This document shows positions 63,801 through 64,000 of a stretch of DNA of 64,000 nt, in pieces. The notes below the pieces were generated by a model. The model was not told where the DNA came from. It saw only the letters and a program-made list of their open reading frames with translations, and ran no database searches. The translations under genes were made by a program, and so were the position numbers. The stretch lies in NCBI RefSeq assembly GCF_007197735.1, contig NZ_CP041637.1, forward strand, positions 1,054,001-1,118,000, read 5' to 3'. Every line of letters starts with the position of its first letter. Within the stretch, counting starts at the first letter, position 1. This stretch comes from Formosa sediminum (GTDB lineage: Bacteria > Bacteroidota > Bacteroidia > Flavobacteriales > Flavobacteriaceae).

Positions 63801-64000
63801 TATAGAGTAAGTCCGGAGTCTTGCGATACAGAATTTGATGGCGAAGTAGAAGATTATAATTTAATAGTACAACCAACATTAGGTCTAGATACACAAATGC
63901 TTACAGGGCTTAATGTTTGGCCAAATCCTAATAAGGGATCATTTATAGTGTCTTTAGGGCAGTCTTCTATACATAAAGTAGAGTTGGTTTTATATGATGT
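60810..64000 (+). CDS. Secreted zinc metalloprotease (reprolysin-like) with T9SS tail, 3' end outside window
   Basis: The frame is open from ATG 60810 (MGYLNSRKLLMLLVVCFHFN) to the window end, about 1063 residues, with the last residues missing. Signal peptide (about 1-25), prodomain, and a metzincin catalytic domain with HEMGHQFGAWH: His358, Glu359, His362 and His368, then the Met-turn SSIMGYSGIC. After it come a PKD-like region (about 450-570), a fibronectin type III-like module (about 795-870) and a GEVED-type module (GEVEDYNLIV). At the end LNVWPNPNKGSFIVSL is the start of a T9SS C-terminal sorting domain, so it should be secreted and fixed to the cell surface or released. Confidence 0.93.
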   Translation, partial: MGYLNSRKLLMLLVVCFHFNFIFAQLSPRFWNKVTHNTFSKSKILNRKTHPTSYQIFNLDIDALKAALDQKTLNVDAKTVSGIVVDFPMSDGTFQQFKVSASPIMQPELAAKYPMIKTFKAIGVDDKSATMRFSITQNGLHAFSLSGQRSSEFIDPYIADGKTYMVYNRASLGLETQDFECLTQEDINLESLKTDQGSQALVTGDRTLRTFKLALSCNAKYGALFAGQGTTLQKKANILAQMVITINRVNEIYERDLAISLMLINRNDELLYFDLANDPWGTEFNTTTQQVISTTLGDESLYDIGHNFNTTKGGNSGCIGCVCVDAAAPYTGEISKGRGYTGAENPKGDAFDIDYVAHEMGHQFGAWHTMNTCSRSGNGKSEVEPASGSSIMGYSGICGENNVQENSDAHFNYVNIRDIYGAIQYGGLSTCATNISLENTAPIASAGKDYTIPVSTPFVLRGQATDVDGASSLTYNWSQNDPERAPDEGAPQSTWTVGPMYRSLLPTVSPNRYMPSLPNVIAGNLTPKWEVTPAVARTLNFALTVRDNGSGYPIGVGQVNTDLMSVTVVDGTPFRVVSPNTNSSWYVGMTREITWTEGETNVSPINSKYVNIKLSLDGGLTYPIPLALNVDNDGSETIIVPDYESETCRILVEAADNIFYDISDSDFSIAKSSPMFVLEQLDDDAFYTVCNNDTQLEIPFKYTTVSGFNELTTFSVTNLPTGVTASFNPTSAQEDTNVKLILNAFSEDAIGVFDINIIGVSSTLTHSEKATLDIKSTAIKAPELISPENEATELPEDFTLSWKASEYAFMYQVDLSTTINFSSNVTTFTTTETSYQLTNLEHLTDYYWRVRAVNTCAVSGNSTVYTFSTNTCIPCTSYGINNIESLQTSITAVNFNTVNNTSGKTGYSDFTAIETNIVRGRTYPLSVFVNTSGNFLTKTVVWIDWNNDCDFNDAQETYDLGEAFNVTNGITGNSPIDITVPLDAVLSENTIMRVTTKYRVSPESCDTEFDGEVEDYNLIVQPTLGLDTQMLTGLNVWPNPNKGSFIVSLGQSSIHKVELVLYD

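Overview
The window is AT-rich, densely coded chromosome from a member of the Bacteroidetes, most likely a marine Flavobacteriaceae. The signs are a SusC/SusD pair, a secreted metalloprotease with a type IX secretion (T9SS) tail, TAnnTTTG -7 boxes a short way upstream of many starts, flavobacterial forms of PEP carboxylase, Mfd and ferritin, and few Shine-Dalgarno sequences. The genus cannot be fixed from this sequence. I see no rRNA, tRNA, CRISPR array, insertion sequence or prophage.

Layout. 1-4.4 kb: a truncated TonB-dependent receptor behind a histidine-rich exported protein (probable metal uptake), then a LysR regulator with a YeiH-type transporter. 4.5-9 kb: small lipoproteins and exported proteins, a CBS protein, a zinc-ribbon protein and a short SSB. 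9-21 kb: housekeeping and metabolic genes (ppc, ferritin, EamA transporter, deacetylase-like enzyme, tex, NlpE/META lipoprotein, metG, exported LD-carboxypeptidase), then the decayed end of a predicted ATPase gene. 21-25.3 kb: a zinc-ribbon/membrane pair, an S9 peptidase, yraN and a 2-hydroxyacid dehydrogenase.

25.3-35.6 kb is the accessory region of most interest: a secreted alpha/beta hydrolase, a membrane-spanning TPR-HTH regulator, SusC, SusD, a lipoprotein sulfatase and an Asp/Glu racemase with an export-type N-terminus. A nearly identical 20-bp direct-repeat element lies upstream of both the hydrolase and susC, with the regulator gene between them. No glycoside hydrolase or polysaccharide lyase is present, so this looks like an uptake locus for a sulfated compound that is not a typical polysaccharide.

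35.8-64 kb: acetyltransferases, an exported thioredoxin, mfd, a TerB-like protein, fbp, an aspartate kinase followed by an OlsF-like two-domain acyltransferase, an AsmA protein, a minus-strand run (TPR protein, acetyltransferase, DUF4286, rsmA, mgtE, hydroxyacid dehydrogenase, DUF1801), serS, ribF with an overlapping HTTM membrane protein, and a large T9SS metalloprotease cut by the window end. A decayed acetyltransferase tail sits in front of the DUF4286 gene.

Several open frames begin upstream of the likely true start. I moved starts inward where a promoter box, terminator, signal peptide or gene overlap decided it, and each such entry says so.
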